Counted from the first letter of the stretch, positions 1 to 5,647 are shown. The stretch is DNA of 10,213 nucleotides from an uncultured Bacteroides sp. (GCF_910586915.1 NZ_CAJULN010000070.1:1-10213), one strand, 5' to 3'. The notes: a model not told the origin generated them from the sequence alone. Program-made: numbers and translations.

Positions 1-55
1 ATGAAGAACGACTTGCCCGAACCGCTCGGTCCCAGCACGAACTTGTTGCGGTTGG
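1..55 (-). pseudogene. traG: traG internal fragment with Walker A (left flank, host element)
   Basis: Read on the minus strand, this piece encodes IANRNKFVLGPSGSGKSFFM, in which the first two residues already include element bases. GPSGSGKS is the Walker A P-loop of the TraG/VirB4-like ATPase of Bacteroidales conjugative transposons, which powers the mating pore. The rest of the gene lies to the left of the window. It is cut from its 5' part by the 9.1-kb insertion, so it is called a broken gene piece. The frame continues exactly from the right-hand fragment if one CGGTTGG copy is used as the join. Identification rests on the P-loop and on the matching right-hand fragment. Confidence 0.85.
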
Positions 56-62
56 CTATAAT
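43..62. other. Left attachment junction (att core CGGTTGG)
   Basis: The core CGGTTGG is at 49-55; the longer string TTGTTGCGGTTGG (43-55) matches TTATTACGGTTGG at 9139-9151 in 11 of 13 positions. Directly inside lies ATAAT (58-62), the inverted counterpart of ATTAT at 9138-9142. These would flank the core symmetrically in the excised circle, as expected for core-type integrase sites. Host sequence to the left encodes TraG. The exact cleavage points cannot be read from the sequence. Confidence 0.75.
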
Positions 63-65
63 TAA

Positions 66-75
66 TGTGTATAAA
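66..75. repeat. Subterminal inverted repeat, left copy (TGTGTATAAA)
   Basis: TGTGTATAAA is the exact reverse complement of TTTATACACA at 9092-9101. The left copy begins 10 bases inside the left core and the right copy ends 43 bases inside the right core. A 10-base match this close to both ends of an integrase-driven element suggests integrase or accessory-factor binding, but chance in AT-rich DNA is not excluded. Confidence 0.45.
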
Positions 76-151
76 ACTTTATCTGTTTAATACTGAATAT
101 CAAAGATTTATAGTATCGAATATATCAATATTAATATTTTGCAAACATGCA

Positions 152-176
152 ATTTGCATACAAAGAGAGTGATTAT
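152..176 (+). repeat. Arm-type integrase site candidate, left (ATTTGCATACAAA)
   Basis: ATTTGCATACAAA at 152-164 recurs identically and in the same orientation at 9008-9020 near the right end. Both copies are followed by a similar GAG and GATTAT tail. Direct repeats in both ends fit arm-type sites bound by the N-terminal domain of tyrosine recombinases, as in CTnDOT or lambda. The related strings TTTGCAAACA and ATGCAATTTGCA stand just to the left, so several sites may be clustered. Function is inferred from position. Confidence 0.55.
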
Positions 177-276
177 AAGAAAACAGAAAAGGATATTTGT
201 TGTTAAGGGGTAAATGTGGTAGGAGATGTTTTTATATCTGTTTTCTCTCGTTTTTCAGTGAAAAATAGACATGATA

Positions 277-319
277 CTGGCAAAAAGAGAAAGAAACTCT
301 GTTTTTCTTTTTTCGCCAG
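277..319 (-). terminator. Terminator-like hairpin closing the cargo module
   Basis: CTGGC (277-281) pairs with GCCAG (315-319). Inside, an A/G-rich arm pairs imperfectly with a T/C-rich arm for roughly another dozen bases, around a short loop near 297-302. It is downstream of the last minus-strand cargo gene, about 210 bases past its stop codon. It would protect the left element end and att site from read-through, in either direction. The U-rich segment lies within the stem, so it is a weaker terminator than the one at 7240-7296. Confidence 0.5.
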
Positions 320-532
320 CATATATAATTTGCTGTCAATAGAAATAGGTTTAAATTGGTTTGGATATATATACAAAAGAATAAACTAAACTTTCAGGAG
401 CGGGCAGCAATAGTGATGTAATACGTTGTTCCATATCTGAATAAATTGATTTGATTCCTTTACGTTACCCGGTAGCCCATAGCCAGACCTTTTGGATTAG
501 CCGCCAACCCACGTGCTAAAGGAACATGGCGA

Positions 533-925
533 TTAGAACTGATAAAGAAAGAACATTAAAAGAAGACCGACAGTAAGTACAACATATCTGATACTTAATA
601 CTGCCTTATCTGAGTATTTGGTATTATAAATATTATCTTGAAATTTCTCAAATAAGATGCGAATCCTTTTCTTATTATAATATATGTACACAACAATCCA
701 GGGAAGTATAAAACCAATTATCCATACAATAAATGTTGTTAGTTTAGACATATATGAAAAAAAGAAATCTCCTGTTAAAAAAAACGAGAATAAAAAAGAT
801 GCGAACATATAAGTTATTGAAATAACTTCCGATAATATACAACTTGCACCAAAACGCGGAAATTCCTCATTTTTCAAGCAAACCAAATAATACCTATAGA
901 ATAGATAGTCAATAATCTTTTTCAT
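533..925 (-). CDS. Small three-helix membrane protein, function unknown
   Basis: The 130-residue product is very hydrophobic. It has three probable transmembrane helices at about 27-50, 60-83 and 107-128, a lysine/arginine-rich segment after the second (KKRIRILFEK) and a short aromatic N-terminus. No catalytic motif or known family is recognised. It is the last gene of the cargo array, 45 bases after the preceding stop codon, behind a hairpin spacer shared with the gene before it. Codon use is AT-rich, unlike the mob and integrase genes, indicating separate ancestry. Given the immunity-like gene two positions upstream, it could be an inner-membrane immunity protein against a pore-forming or membrane toxin; that is inference from context only. 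The start is ATG at 925, and MKKIIDYLFY is a plausible N-terminus. Confidence 0.7.
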   Translation of the reverse strand: MKKIIDYLFYRYYLVCLKNEEFPRFGASCILSEVISITYMFASFLFSFFLTGDFFFSYMSKLTTFIVWIIGFILPWIVVYIYYNKKRIRILFEKFQDNIYNTKYSDKAVLSIRYVVLTVGLLLMFFLYQF

Positions 926-939
926 GCTTCTATTACAGC

Positions 940-975
940 TAATGGCTTGGAAAGGAACACCGTTTAGGGGTTATC
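940..975 (-). repeat. Cargo spacer repeat C (hairpin plus conserved boxes)
   Basis: AACACC (956-961) pairs with GGGGTT (967-972) with one mismatch. Read on the minus strand, the boxes run GATAAC, GTTCC, then CCATTA. The same three boxes occur in spacer B (1653-1687). The gap between GTTCC and CCATTA is 8 bases in both, and the GATAAC-to-GTTCC span is 22 here against 21 there. The hairpin overlaps the TAA stop of the 219-residue gene, and CCATTA stands 14 bases before the next ATG. Shared order and spacing between unrelated genes point to a common spacer, as in cassette arrays. It has no canonical integron core GTTRRRY. Confidence 0.6.
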
Positions 976-1630
976 TTTCCTTGTTATGAACTTCTTCCAA
1001 ATATTCTTCTATGCTAAAAATGTGAGTTTCATTATCACACCGCTCTAAATTCTCGTTGCTGTCGTTATTGTCTTTTCGGAAAGCAAATAGATAGGCATAA
1101 TTTTTATTGCAGTTTTCTCTGTCTGTTTCCGAGTAAGGGTGTTTTCGTTTTAACCCGTAAATGTCAAAGCGATAATTACCTTTAGGCATTTGTATTTCAT
1201 CAGAATGATAAAACGAATGTGGGTTATCATTTATATCAAATACTTCTCCCATAAACACACATTGACTTTTAGCTACCAAATCACGGTGTTCTTCAAAAAA
1301 CTCAAAGGAAGAAAAGCAAAGTTTATCATCTGTTCCGATTGTAATAAACCAATCTTTATAAAGATAAACCTGTTCCCAATCCTCTGGAATATTCACATCT
1401 TTTTCTGTTGTGATATAGATTGAATATTGATACGTTGGTATTTGATAGATAGGCAATGCTATCCCTTTGGCAATCATTTCCAAAAACATATCCTTATGCT
1501 TATCAAGATACGACAGCATTTTCTTTGCTCGGCATTTCTTCTCTTGCATCCATTCATTGAATGTACCGGGCGAATATATGAATAGCCCATAACCGAAAGC
1601 ATAAATGTTATTTAGTTCTTTCATACTCAT
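971..1630 (-). CDS. Hypothetical cargo protein, 219 residues
   Basis: The family is not recognised. The product is soluble, rich in aromatic and acidic residues, with no signal peptide or membrane segment. The N-terminal third looks helical (CRAKKMLSYLDKHKDMFLEM). The middle looks like beta structure with recurring Tyr/Trp/Phe, and the C-terminus is charged and probably flexible (DNNDSNENLE), ending in an acidic helix. It sits between a putative immunity gene and a membrane protein in an AT-rich array, separated from each by a hairpin spacer, so it may also be an immunity or anti-toxin factor; this is guilt by association only. Two starts are possible, at 1630 (MSMKEL) and at 1624 (MKELNN); the longer is used. 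Codon use is AT-rich like its cargo neighbours. Confidence 0.75.
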   Translation of the reverse strand: MSMKELNNIYAFGYGLFIYSPGTFNEWMQEKKCRAKKMLSYLDKHKDMFLEMIAKGIALPIYQIPTYQYSIYITTEKDVNIPEDWEQVYLYKDWFITIGTDDKLCFSSFEFFEEHRDLVAKSQCVFMGEVFDINDNPHSFYHSDEIQMPKGNYRFDIYGLKRKHPYSETDRENCNKNYAYLFAFRKDNNDSNENLERCDNETHIFSIEEYLEEVHNKER

Positions 1631-1652
1631 ATTTTTGCGCTTTAATTGTTCA

Positions 1653-1692
1653 TAATGGGATAGCGGGGAACGCCATTAGGCGTTATCACGCT
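1653..1692 (-). repeat. Cargo spacer repeat B (perfect hairpin plus conserved boxes)
   Basis: AACGCC (1669-1674) and GGCGTT (1679-1684) form a perfect 6-bp stem around ATTA. AGCG (1662-1665) and CGCT (1689-1692) can extend it after an internal loop. The minus-strand boxes GATAAC (1682-1687), GTTCC (1667-1671) and CCATTA (1653-1658) repeat those of spacer C. The spacer lies between the stop of the 145-residue gene and the ATG of the 219-residue gene. It resembles an integron attC in being a structured spacer, but GTTRRRY/RYYYAAC cores are absent. Confidence 0.6.
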
Positions 1693-1708
1693 TCGTTACC
1701 GATATATT

Positions 1709-2146
1709 CTATAAGTAAATGTTAGACCATTTTGTATCATCGCCCCATTTTCTTTTTTTACTATCAATAAGCCACTGATTTGATTTACATACACAGACAT
1801 AGCAATGAAGTTCCTTCATCAATCCTTTTTCGATACATGTATATACATGGAACTTGTTTTTTGTAACTCTTTCTATGTCTGTGATAGTTTCTTTACTGGG
1901 GTCATATTTATAACTGCCTTCAAGTCCCCATGAAAGGCAATTCGGTAAACCCATTTTTCTGTCCTTTGAAGTACAGAATTGGCTGAAAATAGAACTTATT
2001 TTCAACTTCATCAATTCTGTTTTTTCTTTTTCCGACAAATCAGGCTTATTGTCTATATCTTCACAATATATTTCCCAACCATTCATTTCTGTGAAAAATG
2101 CGATGATTGTTCTTTTTATTTCCTGTTTTATTTCTAAATCTTCCAT
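1709..2146 (-). CDS. Probable orphan immunity protein, NTF2-fold/RhsIA-like
   Basis: The 145-residue cytosolic protein begins with a helix ending in AFFTEMNGWE (16-25) and finishes with a beta segment CKSNQWLIDSKKRK (120-133). An aromatic helix with FFxEMNxWE and a late WLID strand resembles the RhsIA/NTF2-fold immunity proteins that neutralise Rhs- or type VI-delivered toxins in the recipient cytoplasm. I assign this by pattern memory only. The central part (66-105) holds a conserved-looking GLPNCLSWGLEGSYKYD stretch. No toxin gene is adjacent, so it would be an orphan immunity gene. It is the first gene of the cargo array, about 140 bases from a candidate promoter. Codon use is AT-rich. Alternative: a standalone NTF2-like protein with another role. 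Confidence 0.6.
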   Translation of the reverse strand: MEDLEIKQEIKRTIIAFFTEMNGWEIYCEDIDNKPDLSEKEKTELMKLKISSIFSQFCTSKDRKMGLPNCLSWGLEGSYKYDPSKETITDIERVTKNKFHVYTCIEKGLMKELHCYVCVCKSNQWLIDSKKRKWGDDTKWSNIYL

Positions 2147-2190
2147 TTCTCTAAATTTATTGGTTTAACATTTATCGGTAATTTATTTAT

Positions 2191-2214
2191 AACCGCACCT
2201 TATGGTGTTGTTCC
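2191..2214 (+). repeat. Cargo spacer repeat A, opposite orientation
   Basis: Read on the plus strand, AAC (2191-2193) and CACC (2196-2199) pair with GGTG (2204-2207) and GTT (2210-2212) around TTAT, followed by CC. This layout (AAC, paired bases, 4-base loop, paired bases, GTT, then CC) matches spacers B and C, but it points the other way and lies before the first cargo gene. AGCCTAATCATCC, 17 bases further right (2231-2243), recalls GGCTAATCC (minus strand) in the tail left of the array. The array may therefore be bounded by related sequences in inverted orientation. Similarity is partial. Confidence 0.4.
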
Positions 2215-2292
2215 TACACTTCTAAATTATAGCCTAATCATCCGAACAATCCAGCGGATTTTGGATTTTTGCTTTTCAAATTAGACTATCCG

Positions 2293-2323
2293 CAAATATA
2301 GCAAAAGTGCAGTACACCACGAA
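2293..2323 (-). promoter_or_regulatory. Candidate promoter for the cargo array
   Basis: TATATTTG (2293-2300, minus strand) matches the Bacteroides -7 box TAnnTTTG exactly. A weak -33 box, TTCG (2320-2323), is 19 bases upstream, where TTTG is expected. Transcription would start near 2286 and give a leader of about 140 bases before the first cargo ATG. No better TAnnTTTG is seen in the leader. The promoter overlaps the mob-operon terminator hairpin, so cargo expression would be separated from mob transcription and tied to the array edge. Confidence 0.45.
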
Positions 2324-2339
2324 GATGTACCGCACTTTT
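2303..2339 (-). terminator. Bidirectional-type terminator after the mobilization operon
   Basis: AAAAGTGC (2303-2310) pairs perfectly with GCACTTTT (2332-2339). After one mismatch, GTACA (2312-2316) pairs with TGTAC (2326-2330), leaving a 9-base loop. With A's before and T's after the stem it can act on both strands. It lies 56 bases past the stop of the last mob gene and before the cargo module, so it probably ends the mob transcript. Confidence 0.7.
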
Positions 2340-2395
2340 CTCCACATATTGTGCGGGCTTTAACATTTACAGTTTGTATCCTTTGTTTTCCCGGT

Positions 2396-3115
2396 TTATG
2401 GCTTGCCCAGTCGGTTGGCTTCCTTTTTCAACTGCTCGGCTTGTTCATTGAGCAACCTTGCACGTTCCAACGCTTCCGCCTGCTTCCTGCTGCGGTATTC
2501 AAACCCCGTCACCGAATCAGTCAGGTTTTGGATGAAAGCGTTATCCCGTTCCCTACTAAAATTCGTTTCCAGCAAATCAAGGCAGCCCCCGTCCGCTTCC
2601 CCTTTCATCAGAATGTAGCGGTATTTCATATCGTTGTCCTGCAACTGCTGCATTCGTCCAGCCAAACGGACATTCAGGAACAAAGAAACGAAACAGACAA
2701 CCAGCCCTGCCAAAAAAACAAAAAGTTTCGGGTGTAACAAACCGCTTATCCTCCGGGACAACGATGCAGGTTCGGTTTCCGCTTTTTCAGTTGTGCGCTC
2801 CTTACGGTAAGAATCCAACGCATCCAGCATTTCTTTCAGACAACGGTAGGTAGCCGTTACAAATTTCCTCACTTCTCCGATGGATTGCTGCTGCTCCTGT
2901 TCCGCATTCCTTATGTCGGCAAGTTGGCTTTGGATAGCCTGCAATTCCTTTTCGGGAACAGCCGGGCTACTGTGGAGTTCCGATAATGCCTGCTCGATTG
3001 CTCCCAACCGTTCGAGAGTTTCCTCCCGGCTGGCTGGCGTTACCTGAGCTTCCAGCTTCCCTTTCAGTTCCGTAACCATAGAGAGAAGCCCCTCTAAAAT
3101 CAAATTGTCTTCCAT
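2396..3115 (-). CDS. Coiled-coil membrane-anchored mobilization-associated protein (MobB-like)
   Basis: The 239-residue product has three parts: an N-terminal helical, coiled-coil region (about 5-105, rich in Glu, Gln and Leu), one transmembrane helix at about 130-148 (LFVFLAGLVVCFVSLFLNV), and a C-terminal helical part (150-235) with another charged coiled coil (ALERARLLNEQAEQLKKEAN). There is no signal peptide or enzyme motif. It begins 4 bases after the relaxase stop codon, so it is almost certainly co-translated with it. Small proteins with a coiled coil and one membrane segment often follow relaxase genes in Bacteroidales mobilizable elements. A role in bringing the relaxosome to the membrane or coupling protein fits, but is inferred. 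A family name cannot be fixed from sequence alone. Confidence 0.75.
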   Translation of the reverse strand: MEDNLILEGLLSMVTELKGKLEAQVTPASREETLERLGAIEQALSELHSSPAVPEKELQAIQSQLADIRNAEQEQQQSIGEVRKFVTATYRCLKEMLDALDSYRKERTTEKAETEPASLSRRISGLLHPKLFVFLAGLVVCFVSLFLNVRLAGRMQQLQDNDMKYRYILMKGEADGGCLDLLETNFSRERDNAFIQNLTDSVTGFEYRSRKQAEALERARLLNEQAEQLKKEANRLGKP

Positions 3116-3119
3116 GTCT

Positions 3120-4034
3120 TTACAGTTTAAGTCGTTTTTTCTTCTTCTTTCTCAAATTAAAATTAGGTTCTTCATCCACTGGGGGAGAAGAAGCGGAAAA
3201 CAGACCGAGCGAACCAGTTATCAACGGACTGTCAGCCTTGCCCGGTGCAAGTGCTTGCTCCCGAACGGGCGCGAAAGTTGTTTGCCGTTGGCTTCCGGCA
3301 ACATTCATTCCTGCATACCCGAAACATTTGTCCAGTTTGGAAAAACTGAAACTCCGGTCTATCTCCGAACCCTTGAACGTGTATTCACCTTTGGAAAAGG
3401 ATATGCCCTGTATCTCGTCGGTCTGTCCCTTTCGTTTGAACCGGACGGTAATACCCTTTTCTGCTAACCGCTCCTGTAACTGCTGCCAGTTACGGGATTT
3501 GCCGATTTCGTTCTTCACAGCCGTGTAAATCTCGTATTTCGACTTGTCCGGCTCTTTCAGTCGGTGCTGCTTTACCTGTTCTTTTCCACCAGCGAAATAA
3601 AGCCCGTGTTTGGCTTTCAGCTTCTTGCATACCTGTTCGTTACGGTACATGTCGTTCTTGTCCGAAATGGTCTTGCCGTTGTTGTCTATGCGATTGAATA
3701 CAATATGTACGTGCGGATGCTCCCGGTCTTGATGGCGCACGATGATATACTGCGTATCGGTGATTTTCATTTCACGCATATACTCCTGCGCAAGCTGTAC
3801 CATCTTCTCGTCTGTCAATTTGGGTGCATCCACTGCCGAATAACTTAACGCAATATGTCCGACAGGCTTCTTCAAATCGGGATTCATCCCGGTCTGCATA
3901 CAGAAGCTGCGGATTATATCGCTCCGGCTTTCCGTCAGAACCCCGTCCGCATGGAGCAAAACCGCCTGCTCCTTGCCAAGCACATAGTTCACACAGCCCT
4001 TAAAACCGCTTCCCTTTTTTATTTTTCCAATCAT
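3120..4034 (-). CDS. mobA: MOBP-type relaxase (mobilization nuclease)
   Basis: This enzyme nicks one strand at oriT, stays bound through a tyrosine and pilots the strand into the recipient. In the 304-residue product, motif I is GCVNYVLG with Tyr17 as the probable nucleophile. The metal-binding motif III is RHQDREHPHVHIVFNRID, with His101, His108 and His110 forming the HxDxxHxHxH pattern and Asn114 following. The nuclease domain occupies about 1-155. The C-terminal half is basic and low in recognisable motifs, ending in KKKKKRLKL. At about 300 residues it is short, as in many Bacteroidales mobilizable transposons, with no helicase or primase domain. The start codon overlaps the upstream mobC gene by 35 bases and the next gene follows after 4 bases, indicating one tightly coupled operon. 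The oriT should be just upstream of mobC. Confidence 0.93.
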   Translation of the reverse strand: MIGKIKKGSGFKGCVNYVLGKEQAVLLHADGVLTESRSDIIRSFCMQTGMNPDLKKPVGHIALSYSAVDAPKLTDEKMVQLAQEYMREMKITDTQYIIVRHQDREHPHVHIVFNRIDNNGKTISDKNDMYRNEQVCKKLKAKHGLYFAGGKEQVKQHRLKEPDKSKYEIYTAVKNEIGKSRNWQQLQERLAEKGITVRFKRKGQTDEIQGISFSKGEYTFKGSEIDRSFSFSKLDKCFGYAGMNVAGSQRQTTFAPVREQALAPGKADSPLITGSLGLFSASSPPVDEEPNFNLRKKKKKRLKL

Positions 4035-4383
4035 CCGACAAATGGTTTATGATTCCAATAATCCTGTTTTTGAGCTTCACCAGTTCCACCGCCACCAGTG
4101 CGAAACCTCCGGCATTCGCCTGGTGCGCCAACTGGTTGATGTTGTTGGCTTCCCCTGCCAGTTTGCGGATGGTGTCCGCATCCTGCCTGTTCAGCCGGGG
4201 TATGACCTCTGCCGAAACAACCGCCTGCCTTACATACTCACTGACACGCAACCCGGCTTCCCCGGCTCGCTTCCTGATGGCGTAATACTGCAACTCGGTC
4301 AGTTTCGTACTGACAACCCGTTGCTGCTTCTCTATCCGTTTCTTTGCCGGACGTCCCCCCGGCTTGTCCTTTATACTCGTCAT
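4000..4383 (-). CDS. mobC: MobC-type relaxosome accessory protein
   Basis: The 127-residue basic protein opens with an Arg/Lys-rich arm (KPGGRPAKKRIEKQQR). A ribbon-helix-helix-like segment follows: VVSTKLTELQYYAIRKRAGEAG then LRVSEYVRQAVV, about residues 23-57. The C-terminal half is helical, with NNINQLAHQANAGG and a hydrophobic helix to the end; the NNxNQxAHxxN pattern is typical of the MobC/BmgB group. Such proteins bind oriT and help the relaxase open the strands. It is the first gene of the mob operon, 145 bases after the primase stop codon, with the inverted repeats of the putative oriT between. It overlaps the relaxase gene by 35 bases. Confidence in the family is high; the binding site is inferred. 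Confidence 0.88.
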   Translation of the reverse strand: MTSIKDKPGGRPAKKRIEKQQRVVSTKLTELQYYAIRKRAGEAGLRVSEYVRQAVVSAEVIPRLNRQDADTIRKLAGEANNINQLAHQANAGGFALVAVELVKLKNRIIGIINHLSDDWKNKKGKRF

Positions 4384-4420
4384 GGTTTTTTACGTTTGAA
4401 TGGTGTCTTAAAAATTGCGA

Positions 4421-4527
4421 CCAACGGGAGAAATTTTCTTTGCGGTGAGCAAAGCAAGGTAGTTTCGGTTTACCGAAACATAACCTTGCTCTCCAAATAA
4501 ACCGCCAGCCGTTGGTAGTCCTGCCGG
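4421..4527. other. oriT: Putative origin of transfer (oriT), nested inverted repeats
   Basis: Three inverted repeats lie in 95 bases just upstream of mobC. The outer pair is CCAACGG (4421-4427) and CCGTTGG (4509-4515). A central compound hairpin has AGCAAGGT (4453-4460) with ACCTTGCT (4483-4490), and inside it GTTTCGGT (4462-4469) with ACCGAAAC (4472-4479). A small hairpin has CTTTGC (4438-4443) with GCAAAG (4449-4454), which shares two bases with the central stem. TCCTG followed by CCGG (4519-4527) weakly recalls the nick region of RP4-type MOBP origins. Position next to mobC and relaxase supports oriT; the central hairpin alone might instead be a terminator for the primase gene, but the nesting favours oriT. 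The nick site is not certain. Confidence 0.65.
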
Positions 4528-4528
4528 A

Positions 4529-5494
4529 TTAAATGCCCCTGCCTCTCTTTTGTCTTGGGGCGGCACGTTGTCCGGTTTCCTGCTTCGTTTCCTGCACTTG
4601 GCTGGCTTCGTTTTTCTGTTCCTGCTTCCTGCCGCACAGATAATCGTTCAAGTCCGAATATCCCCTATAATTGTGCGAGAAGTCACGCACACGGTAGGAG
4701 TATTCCAATTCGATAGCCCGTGTCGCTTCATATCCAGCCTTGTCATTGTCAAGCATACAGTGGATGCGTTCATACGGGTACAGCACGTCAATGGCTTTCG
4801 GCACGTTGACAGTCGAATTAAGAATGACATAGTCCTGTCTGTCAAGGTCGGGCATGGTCGGGCAGTTCTTCATCCGGAGCGTGAGGAAAGAAAGATAGTC
4901 CATAAAACCCTCGAATACCAAACACTTCTCTCTCGGCTCTCCCTGCTGCCGTATATGGGTGATGTCTTTCGGGGCGATGCAGCCTTTGAAAAAGGAATTG
5001 CGAACCTCGTAACCTCCTGCTATGTTCGGGAAACCGATAGCAAAGAACGGTCTGCCGTTATTGGTAAAATGGAGTTCCTTACATTCTCTTTTTGCCAGTT
5101 CGACATTGATACCCCGTCCCTGCAAATAACGGAGCAATGCCGGATGGGTAAGGTCACGGACTTCCAAATGCTGGAAGCTCGGTTCTGTCCTACGCTGGGG
5201 AAAAGAAAAACTGACCGGACGGACGTGCGGTGTCTGTTCCGCTATCCGGTTTAAAAGGTATGGCAGGCTGTCGGAACAATAGAGTTCCTTTGCCAGTGCG
5301 ATGATGTTGCCGCCCTTGCCTGCGCCAAAGTCATACCAAAGGTTGCGGTCAGTGTTCACCTTGAAAGACGGTTCGTGTTCCTCCCTTAACGGTGATTTGT
5401 ACCATAAGCCGTTACCCTGCTGCTTGACAGGAGAGTAACCTAAACTATGCAGATAGTCTGCGATGGGTATTTGTTTCACATCTTCGATGTTCAT
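4529..5494 (-). CDS. Primase-like Toprim protein
   Basis: The 321-residue product should make primers for replication of the excised or transferred element. The N-terminal part (about 1-75) resembles the DnaG/CHC2 zinc-binding domain (NIEDVKQIPIADYLHSLGY, then SPLREEHEPSF and the FGAGKGGNII loop). However, the zinc-binding Cys/His set is not there: the usual CPFH position reads KSPLREEH. The catalytic Toprim domain is at about 188-262. It has FEGFMD (Glu195, Asp199), the DYVILNSTVNV strand and MLDNDKAG (Asp249, Asp251), so all the key acidic residues are present. The C-terminus (285-321) is Gln/Glu/Lys-rich and likely disordered. It lies downstream of the helicase across a 163-base repeat-bearing spacer. 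The start ATG at 5494 aligns well with the family N-terminus. Confidence 0.88.
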   Translation of the reverse strand: MNIEDVKQIPIADYLHSLGYSPVKQQGNGLWYKSPLREEHEPSFKVNTDRNLWYDFGAGKGGNIIALAKELYCSDSLPYLLNRIAEQTPHVRPVSFSFPQRRTEPSFQHLEVRDLTHPALLRYLQGRGINVELAKRECKELHFTNNGRPFFAIGFPNIAGGYEVRNSFFKGCIAPKDITHIRQQGEPREKCLVFEGFMDYLSFLTLRMKNCPTMPDLDRQDYVILNSTVNVPKAIDVLYPYERIHCMLDNDKAGYEATRAIELEYSYRVRDFSHNYRGYSDLNDYLCGRKQEQKNEASQVQETKQETGQRAAPRQKRGRGI

Positions 5495-5545
5495 AACATT
5501 TTCTTTTTTGGGGATTAAAAAATAGTTGAAAAGTGCGCCAGTCCT

Positions 5546-5647
5546 GTTTAGTCCGTTATATATATACCCGTACCATACTAAACCTGCCTGTTCCGATACA
5601 GGGAAATAGTAAGTCCGTTCCTCTTATATATACACCCGGACTAAACC
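5546..5647. repeat. Pair of TATATATA-centred repeats between helicase and primase
   Basis: Unit 1 (about 5546-5584) runs GTTTAGTCCGTT, TATATATA, ACCCG, then ACTAAACC. Unit 2 (about 5611-5647) has the same order: AAGTCCGTT, TATATATA, ACCCGG, then ACTAAACC. The unit starts are 62 bases apart. Each unit is itself an imperfect inverted repeat: GTTTAGT/ACTAAAC in unit 1 and AGTCCG/CGGACT in unit 2. Two near-copies with an easily melted centre between the helicase and primase genes suggest a replication origin or a regulator site. A riboregulatory leader for the primase gene is also possible. I know no named family for it. Confidence 0.6.

Larger units (their letters stand above)
56..532. other. 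Gene-free left end of the element
   Basis: These 477 bases hold no credible gene. From left to right they contain the subterminal repeat, the arm-type site, an AT-rich stretch, a terminator-like hairpin (277-319), and a tail next to the last cargo gene. In that tail the minus strand has a short open frame (460-534) reading NRHVPLARGLAANPKGLAMG and ending in TAA, without a start of its own. From memory, similar tails occur in many short hypothetical Bacteroides ORFs, so this looks like a recurring non-coding end sequence or a gene remnant. That recollection is unverified. Confidence 0.6.

Noticed and set aside
1190..1423. Plus-strand 77-codon frame in the cargo
   Set aside because: Antisense to the 219-residue gene; short and with no supporting start or motif.
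940..2214. True integron attC sites in the cargo spacers
   Set aside because: The paired GTTRRRY and RYYYAAC cores are not found in spacers B and C; GTTAAAC near 2164-2170 is an isolated match. Only the structured-spacer analogy is kept.
2351..2737. Plus-strand 128-codon frame near the mob terminator
   Set aside because: Antisense to the coiled-coil mob gene; no independent support.
4550..5254. Plus-strand open frame of 234 codons
   Set aside because: Antisense to the Toprim primase; no family features, and the primase motifs are unambiguous.
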